Source: Bosea sp. PAMC 26642 (GTDB lineage: Bacteria > Pseudomonadota > Alphaproteobacteria > Rhizobiales > Beijerinckiaceae). From it: DNA of 64,000 nt. The notes under the pieces were generated by a model. That model was given only the letters and a program-made list of their open reading frames with translations, made no database searches and was not told the origin of the DNA. The stretch is from the NCBI RefSeq assembly GCF_001562255.1, contig NZ_CP014301.1, forward strand, positions 3,658,001 to 3,722,000, in the 5' to 3' direction. This document shows positions 57,421-64,000 of this stretch, one piece after another. The position numbers were made by a program, and so were the translations under genes. Positions within the stretch are counted from its first letter, which is position 1, and each line of letters starts with the position of its first letter.

Positions 57421-57522
57421 GCGCCGTCATCCCGGACGCAGCGAAGCGGAGATCCGGAATCCATCGGAGGGCACCGTCGAGCTCTATGATGGATCCCGGG
57501 TCAAGCCCGGGATGACGGGCGC
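57421..57522. repeat. Palindromic repeat, 'gtcatcccggac' family
   Basis: Arms cgccgtcatcccgg and ccgggatgacgggcg with an inner gatccggaatccat / atggatcccgggtc pair. It lies between the dehydratase stop and the PEP mutase-like gene start, filling most of the 257-bp gap. Confidence 0.85.
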
Positions 57523-57543
57523 GGTTGAGACATCAGTCAGCCC

Positions 57544-59406
57544 CTAGTGATTGTCGCGTGGAATGCCGAACTTCTTGTGGATCTTCTGATACTTGACCGC
57601 CGGCTTCAGCACCATGCCCTCGGACAATTCGCCGACGATCTTGCGCTGGATTTCCTGCCAGGGCGTCTGGCTCCTGGGGTATTTGTAGCCGCCGGCAGCC
57701 TTCAGCGCCGCGCGCCGCTCTTCCAGCTCCGCGTCCGGGATCAGCATGTCGGCGCTGCGCTTGTTGAGATCGATGCGCACCTTGTCGCCGGTCTTGAGCA
57801 GCGCCAGCCCGCCGCCCGTCGCGGCTTCAGGCGAAGCGTTCAGGATCGAGGGCGAGCCCGAGGTACCCGATTGCCGCCCGTCGCCGATGCAGGCGAGCGC
57901 AGTGACGCCCTTCTTGATCAGGTAATCCGGCGGCCGCATGTTCACGACCTCGGCAGCGCCCGGATACCCGACCGGGCCGACGCCGCGGATGAACAGGATC
58001 GAGTGCTCGTCGATGGCGAGCGCCGGGTCGTCGATGCGATGGTGATAATCCTCCGGACCGTCGAAGACGATCGCCTTGCCCTCGAAGGCATTCTTGTCCT
58101 TGGGGTTCTCGAGATAGCGCTTCCGGAATTCCGGTGTGATCACGCTGGTCTTCATGATCGCGGAATCGAACAGGTTGCCGCGCAGGTTGAGGAAGCCGGA
58201 CTGCGCCTTCATCGGCTCGTCATAGGCCTTGATGACCTTGCGGTCCTCGGCGAATAGCCCCTCGCAGTTTTCCGCCAGCGTCCGGCCATTGGCGGTGATC
58301 GCCGGCTTGATCTTGCCCTTGGCGACGAGTTCCGCGACCACGGCGGGCACACCGCCGGCGCGATAATAGTCCTCGCCGAGATACTCGCCGGCCGGCTGCA
58401 GATTGACCAAGAGCGGGATGTCATAGCCCACCGCCGTCCAGTCCTCGTTGTCCAGCGGCACGCCGATATGCTTGGCGATGGCGTTGACCGAGATCGGCGC
58501 ATTGGTCGAGCCGCCGATCGCCGAGTTGACCACGATCGCGTTCTCGAAGGCTTCGCGCGTCATGATCTTCGACGGGATCAGGTTCTCCCAGACCATGTCG
58601 ACGATGCGCAGGCCCGTCAGATAGGCCATCTCGTAGCGGTCGCGATAAGGCGCCGGGATTGCCGCAGCGCCCGGCAGCGTCATGCCCAGCGCCTCGGCGA
58701 TCGAGTTCATCGTCGTCGCCGTGCCCATCGTGTTGCAGTGACCTGCGGATGGCGCCGAGGACGCCACCAGATCGACGAATCCGCGATAGTCGATCTCGCC
58801 GGCCGCCATCATCTGGCGCGCCTTCCAGACGATCGTGCCCGAGCCGGTGCGCTCGCCGCGGAAATTGCCGTTCAGCATCGGCCCGCCCGGCAGCGCGATC
58901 GCCGGGATGTCGACGGTGGCCGCCGCCATCAGCTGGGCCGGCGTGGTCTTGTCGCAGCCGGTCGTCAGCACGACGCCGTCGAGCGGATAGCCGTAGAGGA
59001 TCTCGACGAGCGAGAGATATTGCAGGTTGCGGTCAAGCGAAGCGGTTGGGCGCTTGCAGGTTTCCTGGATCGGATGGATCGGGAATTCGAAGGGCACGCC
59101 GCCGCGCTCGCGGATGCCGTCGCGGACGCGATGGGCCAACTCGATATGGTGGCGGTTGCAGGGAGCGATGTCGGAGCCGGTCTGGGCGATGCCGATGATC
59201 GGCCGGCCCGACTGCAGTTCGTCGCGCGACAGGCCGAAATTCATCGTGCGCTCGATATAGAGCGCGGTCATGTCGGCATTGGCGGGATTGTCGAACCAGG
59301 CCTTCGAGCGCAGCTGCTCCGGCTTGATCCGGCGCGGCGCCTTCTTCCGGGTGATCGCCACCGGCCGGTCCTGGCGCGGCACATTGCTTTCCGGGGCTTT
59401 CGCCAT
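57544..59406 (-). CDS. IlvD/Edd-family sugar-acid dehydratase
   Basis: A 620-residue iron-sulfur dehydratase. The cluster cysteines appear in [26 protein letters not shown] and [14 protein letters not shown]; other family blocks are [14 protein letters not shown] and [22 protein letters not shown]. Length and motifs fit the pentonate/hexonate dehydratases rather than dihydroxy-acid dehydratase. It would convert an aldonic acid to a 2-keto-3-deoxy acid. The ATG at 59406 is chosen; upstream codons are not family-like. A GT-CAT-AC operator lies 117 bp upstream. Confidence 0.93.
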   Translation of the reverse strand: MAKAPESNVPRQDRPVAITRKKAPRRIKPEQLRSKAWFDNPANADMTALYIERTMNFGLSRDELQSGRPIIGIAQTGSDIAPCNRHHIELAHRVRDGIRERGGVPFEFPIHPIQETCKRPTASLDRNLQYLSLVEILYGYPLDGVVLTTGCDKTTPAQLMAAATVDIPAIALPGGPMLNGNFRGERTGSGTIVWKARQMMAAGEIDYRGFVDLVASSAPSAGHCNTMGTATTMNSIAEALGMTLPGAAAIPAPYRDRYEMAYLTGLRIVDMVWENLIPSKIMTREAFENAIVVNSAIGGSTNAPISVNAIAKHIGVPLDNEDWTAVGYDIPLLVNLQPAGEYLGEDYYRAGGVPAVVAELVAKGKIKPAITANGRTLAENCEGLFAEDRKVIKAYDEPMKAQSGFLNLRGNLFDSAIMKTSVITPEFRKRYLENPKDKNAFEGKAIVFDGPEDYHHRIDDPALAIDEHSILFIRGVGPVGYPGAAEVVNMRPPDYLIKKGVTALACIGDGRQSGTSGSPSILNASPEAATGGGLALLKTGDKVRIDLNKRSADMLIPDAELEERRAALKAAGGYKYPRSQTPWQEIQRKIVGELSEGMVLKPAVKYQKIHKKFGIPRDNH

Positions 59407-59520
59407 CGTCCTGTTTCCTCTCGCAGTCAGCGGCTCTGAGGGGCCGCCTTGGTCTCTTTTAAACCGATTTGAGATCGCCAACTTTGCCGATCGTCGTCAG
59501 GCCGGCAAGGGGCTTCTCGC

Positions 59521-59550
59521 AGATAGTCATACTATTAAAACGCATGGCAA
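59521..59550 (-). promoter_or_regulatory. Candidate promoter of the dehydratase gene
   Basis: Read leftward, TTGCCA (59545-59550) and CTATCT (59521-59526) are separated by 18 bp. The palindrome at 59523-59535 covers the -10, as expected for repressor control. The rest of the 281-bp gap to the aminotransferase shows nothing else I can name. Confidence 0.45.
59523..59535. promoter_or_regulatory. Putative GntR operator, copy 3
   Basis: atagtcatactat is a perfect 5+5 palindrome around CAT with the GT-N3-AC core. It shares agtcatac with the two sites flanking the GntR gene 12 kb away. Confidence 0.5.
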
Positions 59551-59687
59551 CGAGACACGGGTCGCGTCGGATGACCCGAACCCGACTCTTGCATCGGAGC
59601 GGGCTTTGCGGCCAAGACAGCGGCAGCGCCGGAAACAGGCGCGTCGCGACCGCTTCGTCCACGAAAACGCCTCAGGGAAACGCCGCC

Positions 59688-60872
59688 ATGACGCTCCATG
59701 TCGTCCCGTCCTTCGCCCGCATCGGCGAGGAAAATGCCTTCGCCGTACTGGCGCGCGCCACCGAACTGCAGCGTCAGGGCAAGGACGTCATCAATCTCGG
59801 CATCGGCCAGCCCGATTTCCCGACGCCCGACCATATCGTCGAGGCGGCGGTGAAGGCCCTGCGCGACGGCCATCACGGCTATACCCCGGCCAACGGCATC
59901 CTGCCGCTGCGCGAGGCGGTCTCCGCCGATTTGCACAAGCGCTTCGATGTCGAGATTTCGCCCGAAAGCGTCATGATCGTGCCCGGCGGCAAGGTCACCA
60001 TGTTCATGGCGATCCTGATGTTCGGCGAGCCCGGCGCCGAGATCCTCTATCCCGATCCCGGCTTCCCGATCTACCGCTCCATGATCGAATACACCGGAGC
60101 GACGCCCGTTCCGGTTCCGATCCGCGAGGAGAATGGCTTCGCCTTCTCGGCGGAGGAGACGCTGGCCCTGATCACCCCGAAGACGCGGCTGCTGGTCATC
60201 AACTCGCCGGCGAACCCGACCGGCGGCGTCACGCCCAAGGCCGAGGTCGACAAACTTATCGAAGGCCTGGCGAAGTTCCCCGACGTCGCGATCATGTCCG
60301 ACGAGATCTACGACCAGATGCTCTATGATGGCGAGCAGCATGTCTGCCTGCTCTCCTACCCGGAGATTCGCGATCGGCTGATCCTGCTCAACGGTTGGTC
60401 CAAGACCTACGCCATGACCGGCTGGCGGCTCGGCTATTCGGTCTGGCCCAAGGCCCTCTACGAGAACGCCCGCAAGCTCGCGGTAAACTCGCATTCCTGC
60501 GTCAACGCGCCGGCGCAATGGGCGGGCTTAGCCGCGCTCACCGGCCCGCAGGACGCCGTCGCGATGATGCTGGCCGAGTTCGATCGGCGCCGGAAGGCCG
60601 TGGTCGAGGGGCTGAACGCCCTGCCCGGCATCTCCTGCATCGTGCCCAAGGGCGCGTTCTACGCCTTCCCGAACGTCTCGCAGACCGGCTGGCAGGCCAA
60701 GAAACTGGCTTCGGCCCTGCTCGAGGATGCTGGCGTCGCGACGATCGGCGGGCCGGATTTCGGCGTCCATGGCGAGGGCTATATCAGGCTCTCCTATGCG
60801 AACTCTCTTGAGAACATCGAGCGCGCGCTGGAGCGCATGGGCACATTTTTGGCGAGCGCGAAAGCAGCATGA
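59688..60872 (+). CDS. PLP-dependent class I/II aminotransferase
   Basis: A 394-residue fold-type I aminotransferase: INLGIGQPDFPTPDHI, GHHGYTPANGILPLREAV, NSPANPTGG, the aspartate of SDEIYDQM, the PLP lysine K239 in NGWSKTYAMTGWRLGY, and IRLSYANS near the end. It probably transaminates aspartate, branched-chain or aromatic substrates. The ATG at 59688 gives the family N terminus; the ORF's upstream codons are not conserved-looking. It overlaps the SMR gene by 4 bp. Confidence 0.92.
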   Translation: MTLHVVPSFARIGEENAFAVLARATELQRQGKDVINLGIGQPDFPTPDHIVEAAVKALRDGHHGYTPANGILPLREAVSADLHKRFDVEISPESVMIVPGGKVTMFMAILMFGEPGAEILYPDPGFPIYRSMIEYTGATPVPVPIREENGFAFSAEETLALITPKTRLLVINSPANPTGGVTPKAEVDKLIEGLAKFPDVAIMSDEIYDQMLYDGEQHVCLLSYPEIRDRLILLNGWSKTYAMTGWRLGYSVWPKALYENARKLAVNSHSCVNAPAQWAGLAALTGPQDAVAMMLAEFDRRRKAVVEGLNALPGISCIVPKGAFYAFPNVSQTGWQAKKLASALLEDAGVATIGGPDFGVHGEGYIRLSYANSLENIERALERMGTFLASAKAA

Positions 60873-61213
60873 ACTTCAGCAATGTGAGTTATCTCTACCT
60901 GACGGCGGCGATCATCAGCGAGGTCATCGGCACATCCGCATTGAAGGCGTCGAACGAGTTCACCCGGCTCGTCCCGACGTTGATCATGCTGACGGCCTTC
61001 CTCAGCGCCTTCTACTTCCTGACTCTGACCTTGCGGACGATTCCCGTCGGGGTCGCCTATGCGATCTGGTCGGGCGTCGGCATCGTCCTGATCAGCGTGG
61101 TTTCGCGGGTGCTGTTTGGCCAAAAGCTCGACCCGCCTGCGTTGATCGGCATGGGAATGATCGTCGCCGGCGTGCTCGTGATCAACCTGTTCTCACGGTC
61201 GAGCCCGCACTAA
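60869..61213 (+). CDS. Small multidrug resistance (SMR) exporter
   Basis: A 114-residue protein with four helices and the essential Glu of the SMR family at residue 18 (AAIISEVIGTSALKAS), then the VGVAYAIWSGVGIVLI signature. Members export quaternary ammonium compounds, guanidinium or polyamines by proton exchange. Translational coupling to the aminotransferase suggests export of a compound related to that enzyme's reaction, but this is speculative. Confidence 0.93.
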   Translation: MNFSNVSYLYLTAAIISEVIGTSALKASNEFTRLVPTLIMLTAFLSAFYFLTLTLRTIPVGVAYAIWSGVGIVLISVVSRVLFGQKLDPPALIGMGMIVAGVLVINLFSRSSPH

Positions 61214-61231
61214 GAACTGGCTCGGAACGAC

Positions 61232-61300
61232 TGCGTCATCCCGGACAAGCCGCGCAGGCGGCGCCGAGCCGGGATCCATGCCGGAACGCTGCGCCCGGAA
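61232..61300. repeat. Half copy of the 'gtcatcccggac' palindromic repeat
   Basis: gcgtcatcccggacaagccg and gccgggatccatgccgg match the left half of the repeat family, but the right half is missing. It lies after the SMR gene. Confidence 0.7.
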
Positions 61301-61340
61301 TCAGGCGCATTGCAGGAAAGCTGGAGCAGACCAAACGAAA

Positions 61341-61366
61341 CAGGCCCCGGATCGCTCCGGGGCCTG
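61341..61366. terminator. Bidirectional terminator between SMR and GNAT genes
   Basis: An 11-bp perfect stem (caggccccgga / tccggggcctg) with a tcgc loop lies between convergent genes. Short T-rich tracts follow on both sides (tattgctt rightward, tttcgttt leftward). Confidence 0.75.
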
Positions 61367-61376
61367 TATTGCTTGA

Positions 61377-62027
61377 TTACGCCAGGCAGGGCTCGCCCGG
61401 TGCCTCGGCCACATCCCCGGTGAGTTCGGGCGCATGAGCCCAGCCGCTCGCGCCCCAGCTTTTGAGCGCGGCCCAGGTCGAGCGGTCGAGCCGGTACTGC
61501 TCGCAGGGGAACAGCCCGCCGCGCGCCGGCAGCGACTTCAGGAACGAGCCCTCGGCCCGGAAGCCGGACTTCTCCAGCACGCGCCGCGAGGCCGGGTTGA
61601 TGACCCGCGTATCGGCGTCGATCGCGGGCACGTCGACGAGCGAGAACAGCGTGTCGATCAGCGCCTGCACGGCTTCGGTCGCATAGCCCTTGCCCCAATG
61701 CGGGGTGCCGAGCCAGTAGCCGATGAAGGGAATGCCCGTCGCCTGCTTGTGCGCGCCGATCATGCCGATCAGTTCGTTCGGCCGGGAGCGCGGCGTGATC
61801 GTCAGCACAAGGTGCTCGCCCAGCGCATTGCCCTTGCGCATGGCGAAAATGAAAGGCTCGACCGCATCCACCGGATAGGGATGCGGGATCGAGGCCGTCA
61901 TTTCCGCCACCGGCTTCTCGCCGGCCAGCCGCAGGATTGCCGAAGCATCGGCCATCCTGGTCCAGCGCAGCCACAGGCGCCGGGTCTCGAGCCGGAAGAC
62001 ATCGTCTCTTGTCAGTTCAGGGAACAT
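61377..62027 (-). CDS. RimJ/RimL-type GNAT acetyltransferase
   Basis: A 216-residue GNAT: LETRRLWLRWTRMADASAI, strand IGYWLGTPHWGKGYATEA with the acetyl-CoA loop, and NPASRRVLEKSGFRAEG. This group acetylates N-terminal residues of proteins or small amines. A GNAT after rpmA is, from memory, a common order in Hyphomicrobiales. It is transcribed leftward, 160 bp after rpmA. Confidence 0.9.
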   Translation of the reverse strand: MFPELTRDDVFRLETRRLWLRWTRMADASAILRLAGEKPVAEMTASIPHPYPVDAVEPFIFAMRKGNALGEHLVLTITPRSRPNELIGMIGAHKQATGIPFIGYWLGTPHWGKGYATEAVQALIDTLFSLVDVPAIDADTRVINPASRRVLEKSGFRAEGSFLKSLPARGGLFPCEQYRLDRSTWAALKSWGASGWAHAPELTGDVAEAPGEPCLA

Positions 62028-62104
62028 CTTGGTCTCTCCGTCGGCGCAAACGAGAAAGGGGAGTTGGGTCTGGTCCCATCTCCCCCGGTTTGCTGACCTT
62101 CGGG

Positions 62105-62121
62105 AAACCCTTGTCGGGTTT
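62105..62121. terminator. Hairpin after rpmA
   Basis: aaaccc/gggttt with a 5-base loop; a second hairpin ccggttc/gaaccgg lies at 62140-62157. Together they occupy the gap after rpmA and could end or attenuate the rplU-rpmA transcript. The T run is weak on the leftward strand. Confidence 0.45.
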
Positions 62122-62187
62122 TGATCCCTTCTCGATCGTCCGGTTCGATGGAACCGGCGGATCGAGGAGAAATTCCCTATCCGCCGT

Positions 62188-62454
62188 TTATTCTGCGGCC
62201 TGTTGGGCCGGGACTACGTTTACGAAAGCTCGGCCGAGTTTCGTGATGAATCGGACGCGGCCGTCCGTCAGCGCGAAAAGCGTGTGATCTTTGCCCATGC
62301 CGACATTCGCGCCGGGATGCCACTTGGTCCCACGCTGGCGGATGATGATGTTGCCGGTAATCACGGCCTGGTCGCCGAACTTCTTCACGCCGAGACGACG
62401 CCCTGCGGAGTCGCGACCGTTGCGGGACGAGCCGCCTGCTTTTTTGTGAGCCAT
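62188..62454 (-). CDS. rpmA: 50S ribosomal protein L27
   Basis: An 88-residue L27 with the conserved start [21 protein letters not shown], core [15 protein letters not shown] and [12 protein letters not shown]. The N-terminal tail reaches the peptidyl transferase centre. It follows rplU by 100 bp in the same direction, the usual order. Confidence 0.98.
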   Translation of the reverse strand: MAHKKAGGSSRNGRDSAGRRLGVKKFGDQAVITGNIIIRQRGTKWHPGANVGMGKDHTLFALTDGRVRFITKLGRAFVNVVPAQQAAE

Positions 62455-62554
62455 AACGCCCTACCTCGAAAACTCTTGCATCTGCGTAACCCGAATCGGC
62501 GGCGAAAGCCAGCCGACCCGGGGATGAAACTGCTTTAATGGCTGACAGGAGGTG

Positions 62555-63247
62555 TCAGTAATCCTCGCCCGACGCCAGTTCGGCCTGGTCGGCCTTCGCC
62601 CGCGGGGGCTTGCCGGCCAGAAGCTCCTTGGCCTGCTCGACCCACTCCTCGCGGGTGGCACGGCCGCGCAGCTTCAGTTCCTCGTCCCACTTGGCGACGT
62701 CCTCGTCGCTCCAGGCGGCGATGTCGTTCCAGGAGGTGATGCCGGCAGCGCGCAGCTTCTTCTCGATGGTCGGGCCGACGCCCGAGATCAGCGAGAGGTT
62801 CGAAGCATCGAGCGCGTCGGCCTTGTCCGCATCGGCCTTGGCGGCCTTCGGAGCAGCCTTGCCCTTGGTTTCCGTCGAGGCGGCCGTGAGCGCGACCGAC
62901 GAGGCATCGCCCTTCTTCATCTCCGGCTTCTTGCCGCCGGTGAGGATGTCGGTGATGCGCACGATTGTCAGCTCGGCACGGAAGCCGCGCTTGCGCTTGG
63001 AATTCTGGCGACGGCGCTTCTTGAAGGCGATAACCTTCTCGCCGCGAGCCTGCTTGACGATCTCGCCGGCAACGGTGATGTCGCCGAGGAAGGGCGCGCC
63101 GACGGTCGACTTCTCGCCATCGGTCAGCATCAGCACCTCGCCGAAGGCGACGGTGTCGCCAGGCTCTCCAACGAGCTTGGCGATGGTGATTTCATCGTTC
63201 GCGGCGACGCGAAACTGCTTGCCGCCGGTTTTGATGACTGCGAACAT
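62555..63247 (-). CDS. rplU: 50S ribosomal protein L21 with C-terminal helix-hairpin-helix extension
   Basis: Residues 1-104 are a standard L21 (FAVIKTGGKQFRVAANDEI, KKRRRQNSKRKRGFRAELT). Residues about 105-230 are an extra Lys/Ala-rich linker and a helix-hairpin-helix domain (LSLISGVGPTIEKKLRAAGI at 151-170, then WDEELKLRGR). Long L21 forms with this type of tail occur in alphaproteobacteria; the tail's role is not established. A good promoter lies about 170 bp upstream. Confidence 0.96.
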   Translation of the reverse strand: MFAVIKTGGKQFRVAANDEITIAKLVGEPGDTVAFGEVLMLTDGEKSTVGAPFLGDITVAGEIVKQARGEKVIAFKKRRRQNSKRKRGFRAELTIVRITDILTGGKKPEMKKGDASSVALTAASTETKGKAAPKAAKADADKADALDASNLSLISGVGPTIEKKLRAAGITSWNDIAAWSDEDVAKWDEELKLRGRATREEWVEQAKELLAGKPPRAKADQAELASGEDY

Positions 63248-63418
63248 CCTTGTTCTCCATGTTCAGCCCCGCCCTGTCGTTGCGCCGCAAGGGCACACGC
63301 GGGACGGCTTTTTGGCAGTCGGTTGCGTGGTTTGGTTGCTCTTTCCGGCGGCGGCCGCAAACGCGGAACCGGAACGCCAAAAGAGATCGGGCGCGGGTTT
63401 CCCCACGCCGGATGCGCC

Positions 63419-63447
63419 TCGATAGTCGCAAGGCGGCGCGAGGTCAA
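63419..63447 (-). promoter_or_regulatory. Promoter of rplU-rpmA
   Basis: Read leftward, TTGACC (63442-63447) and TATCGA (63419-63424) are separated by exactly 17 bp, leaving a leader of about 165 nt before rplU. Such leaders can carry ribosomal-protein autoregulation, but I see no defined structure. Confidence 0.65.
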
Positions 63448-63671
63448 GCGAAACAGAGGCGCCCGACACGGCTCCCGGCATTGACCGGCAGCGCGCCTCT
63501 GACGCCGATCGCCCGAAGGCGACCTGTGAACGATGCTGCGGCAGCCCGGACGGCATGCCGTTCGCTGACACGGTAACGCCTGAACACAAAATTCAGGTTC
63601 TCTGTTTGGACGCCCGTCGTGGAACCGAGTCGGGCGTTACCCCGTTGCTTCCCGGCACAGGGAGAACAGTC
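63448..63671. other. Intergenic region before the small Ku-linked gene
   Basis: This is the upstream half of the 424-bp gap between rplU and the small gene at 63672. The only structure I see is a small hairpin cctgaa/ttcagg at 63579-63597. No promoter can be called with confidence. Confidence 0.4.
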
Positions 63672-63899
63672 ATGCGTATCGATCCCAGGGACCGCCTCAT
63701 CAGGGCGCTTGCCGCGCAGCTCGGAGCCGAACGCGAGACCCGCGCGGCGCTCGCGAACGTCATCACCAATGGACAGCTCGACCGCGACGTCCTGCTTGCT
63801 TTGTTGCAGGATCCGATCCCCGCTCTGTCGCAGGAGGATCTGAACCGCGCCGACGCTCTTGCATCCGTCGCCCACTTCAATCAGGCGAGGGCCGCCTGA
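63672..63899 (+). CDS. Small helical protein upstream of Ku, function unknown
   Basis: I do not recognise it. The 75-residue product (RDRLIRALAAQLGAERETRA, then LANVITNGQLDRDVLLALLQ) is predicted all-helical and soluble. A clear ribosome site (agggagaa) precedes the ATG, and its stop overlaps the Ku start by 1 bp (TGATG), so it is probably translated and coupled to Ku. Confidence 0.6.
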   Translation: MRIDPRDRLIRALAAQLGAERETRAALANVITNGQLDRDVLLALLQDPIPALSQEDLNRADALASVAHFNQARAA

Positions 63900-64000
63900 T
63901 GGCGCCCCGCCCCGCATGGAAGGGCTATCTCAAGCTCTCGCTGGTCTCCTGCGCCGTCGAACTGACCGGCACGACAGACCACAGCGAGAAGGTCTCGTTC
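63899..64000 (+). CDS. ku: Ku protein for non-homologous end joining, N-terminal part
   Basis: The first 34 codons are in the window before the right edge. MAPRPAWKGYLKLSLVSCAV matches the start of bacterial Ku, which forms a ring on DNA ends and recruits LigD for end joining. The ATG overlaps the preceding small gene's stop. The call is based on a short but characteristic segment; the rest lies outside the window. Confidence 0.85.
   Translation, partial: MAPRPAWKGYLKLSLVSCAVELTGTTDHSEKVSF

Overview
The window is 64 kb of GC-rich chromosome from an alphaproteobacterium. The gene content (split aerobic cobaltochelatase CobS/CobT, a long L21 with a C-terminal helix-hairpin-helix tail, many Tat-exported ABC binding proteins, Ku, and dense palindromic repeats in gaps) points to the order Hyphomicrobiales, perhaps near Bosea. 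That placement is inference from gene content, not a database match. There are no rRNA genes, CRISPR arrays, transposases or integrases.

Layout. 1-4.6 kb: cobalamin cobaltochelatase genes cobS and cobT, separated by a GNAT gene and an AT-rich membrane-protein gene. 4.6-14.1 kb: a leftward run of six genes, namely a degenerate ABC exporter-like protein, a cyclic-nucleotide-binding-fold protein, a membrane adenylate/guanylate cyclase with a 2Fe-2S domain, a methyltransferase and two glycosyltransferases; a secreted polysaccharide lyase-like gene diverges from it. 14.2-20.3 kb: a complete oligopeptide-type ABC transporter with a fused double ATPase. 20.3-23.6 kb: a second glycan group (glycosyltransferase, polysaccharide deacetylase, and a glycosyltransferase of the same family as the one at 4.6 kb). 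23.7-29.1 kb: an amidohydrolase with a polyamine-type ABC transporter. 29.2-34.3 kb: housekeeping genes (twin-TM protein, lipid A deacylase-like, cobalamin adenosyltransferase, rhomboid, etfBA, 3-hydroxyacyl-CoA dehydrogenase). 34.5-38.6 kb: HNH endonuclease, M20 amidohydrolase, dsbB, DedA-like protein, tRNA-Leu(CAA) and an Asp/Glu/hydantoin racemase.

38.7-59.4 kb looks like a catabolic region for acid sugars or related hydroxy acids: two beta-hydroxyacid dehydrogenases, LacI and GntR regulators, a carbohydrate ABC transporter, a D-2-hydroxyacid dehydrogenase, DctA, two tandem D-erythronate dehydrogenase-like genes, an SDR, a PEP mutase/isocitrate lyase-like protein and an IlvD/Edd dehydratase. 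Three near-identical GT-CAT-AC sites, two beside the GntR gene and one in front of the dehydratase, suggest one regulon. The end of the window holds an aminotransferase with an SMR exporter, a GNAT, rpmA, rplU and the start of a Ku gene.

The most promising poorly described system is the six-gene leftward operon at 4.6-12.9 kb. A CyaC-like redox cyclase is next to a cyclic-nucleotide-fold protein lacking the usual phosphate-binding arginine and an ABC protein lacking the Walker A lysine, signature motif and catalytic glutamate, all joined to glycan-modifying genes. A perfect 70-bp palindromic repeat is also inserted in frame in the last gene of this operon.
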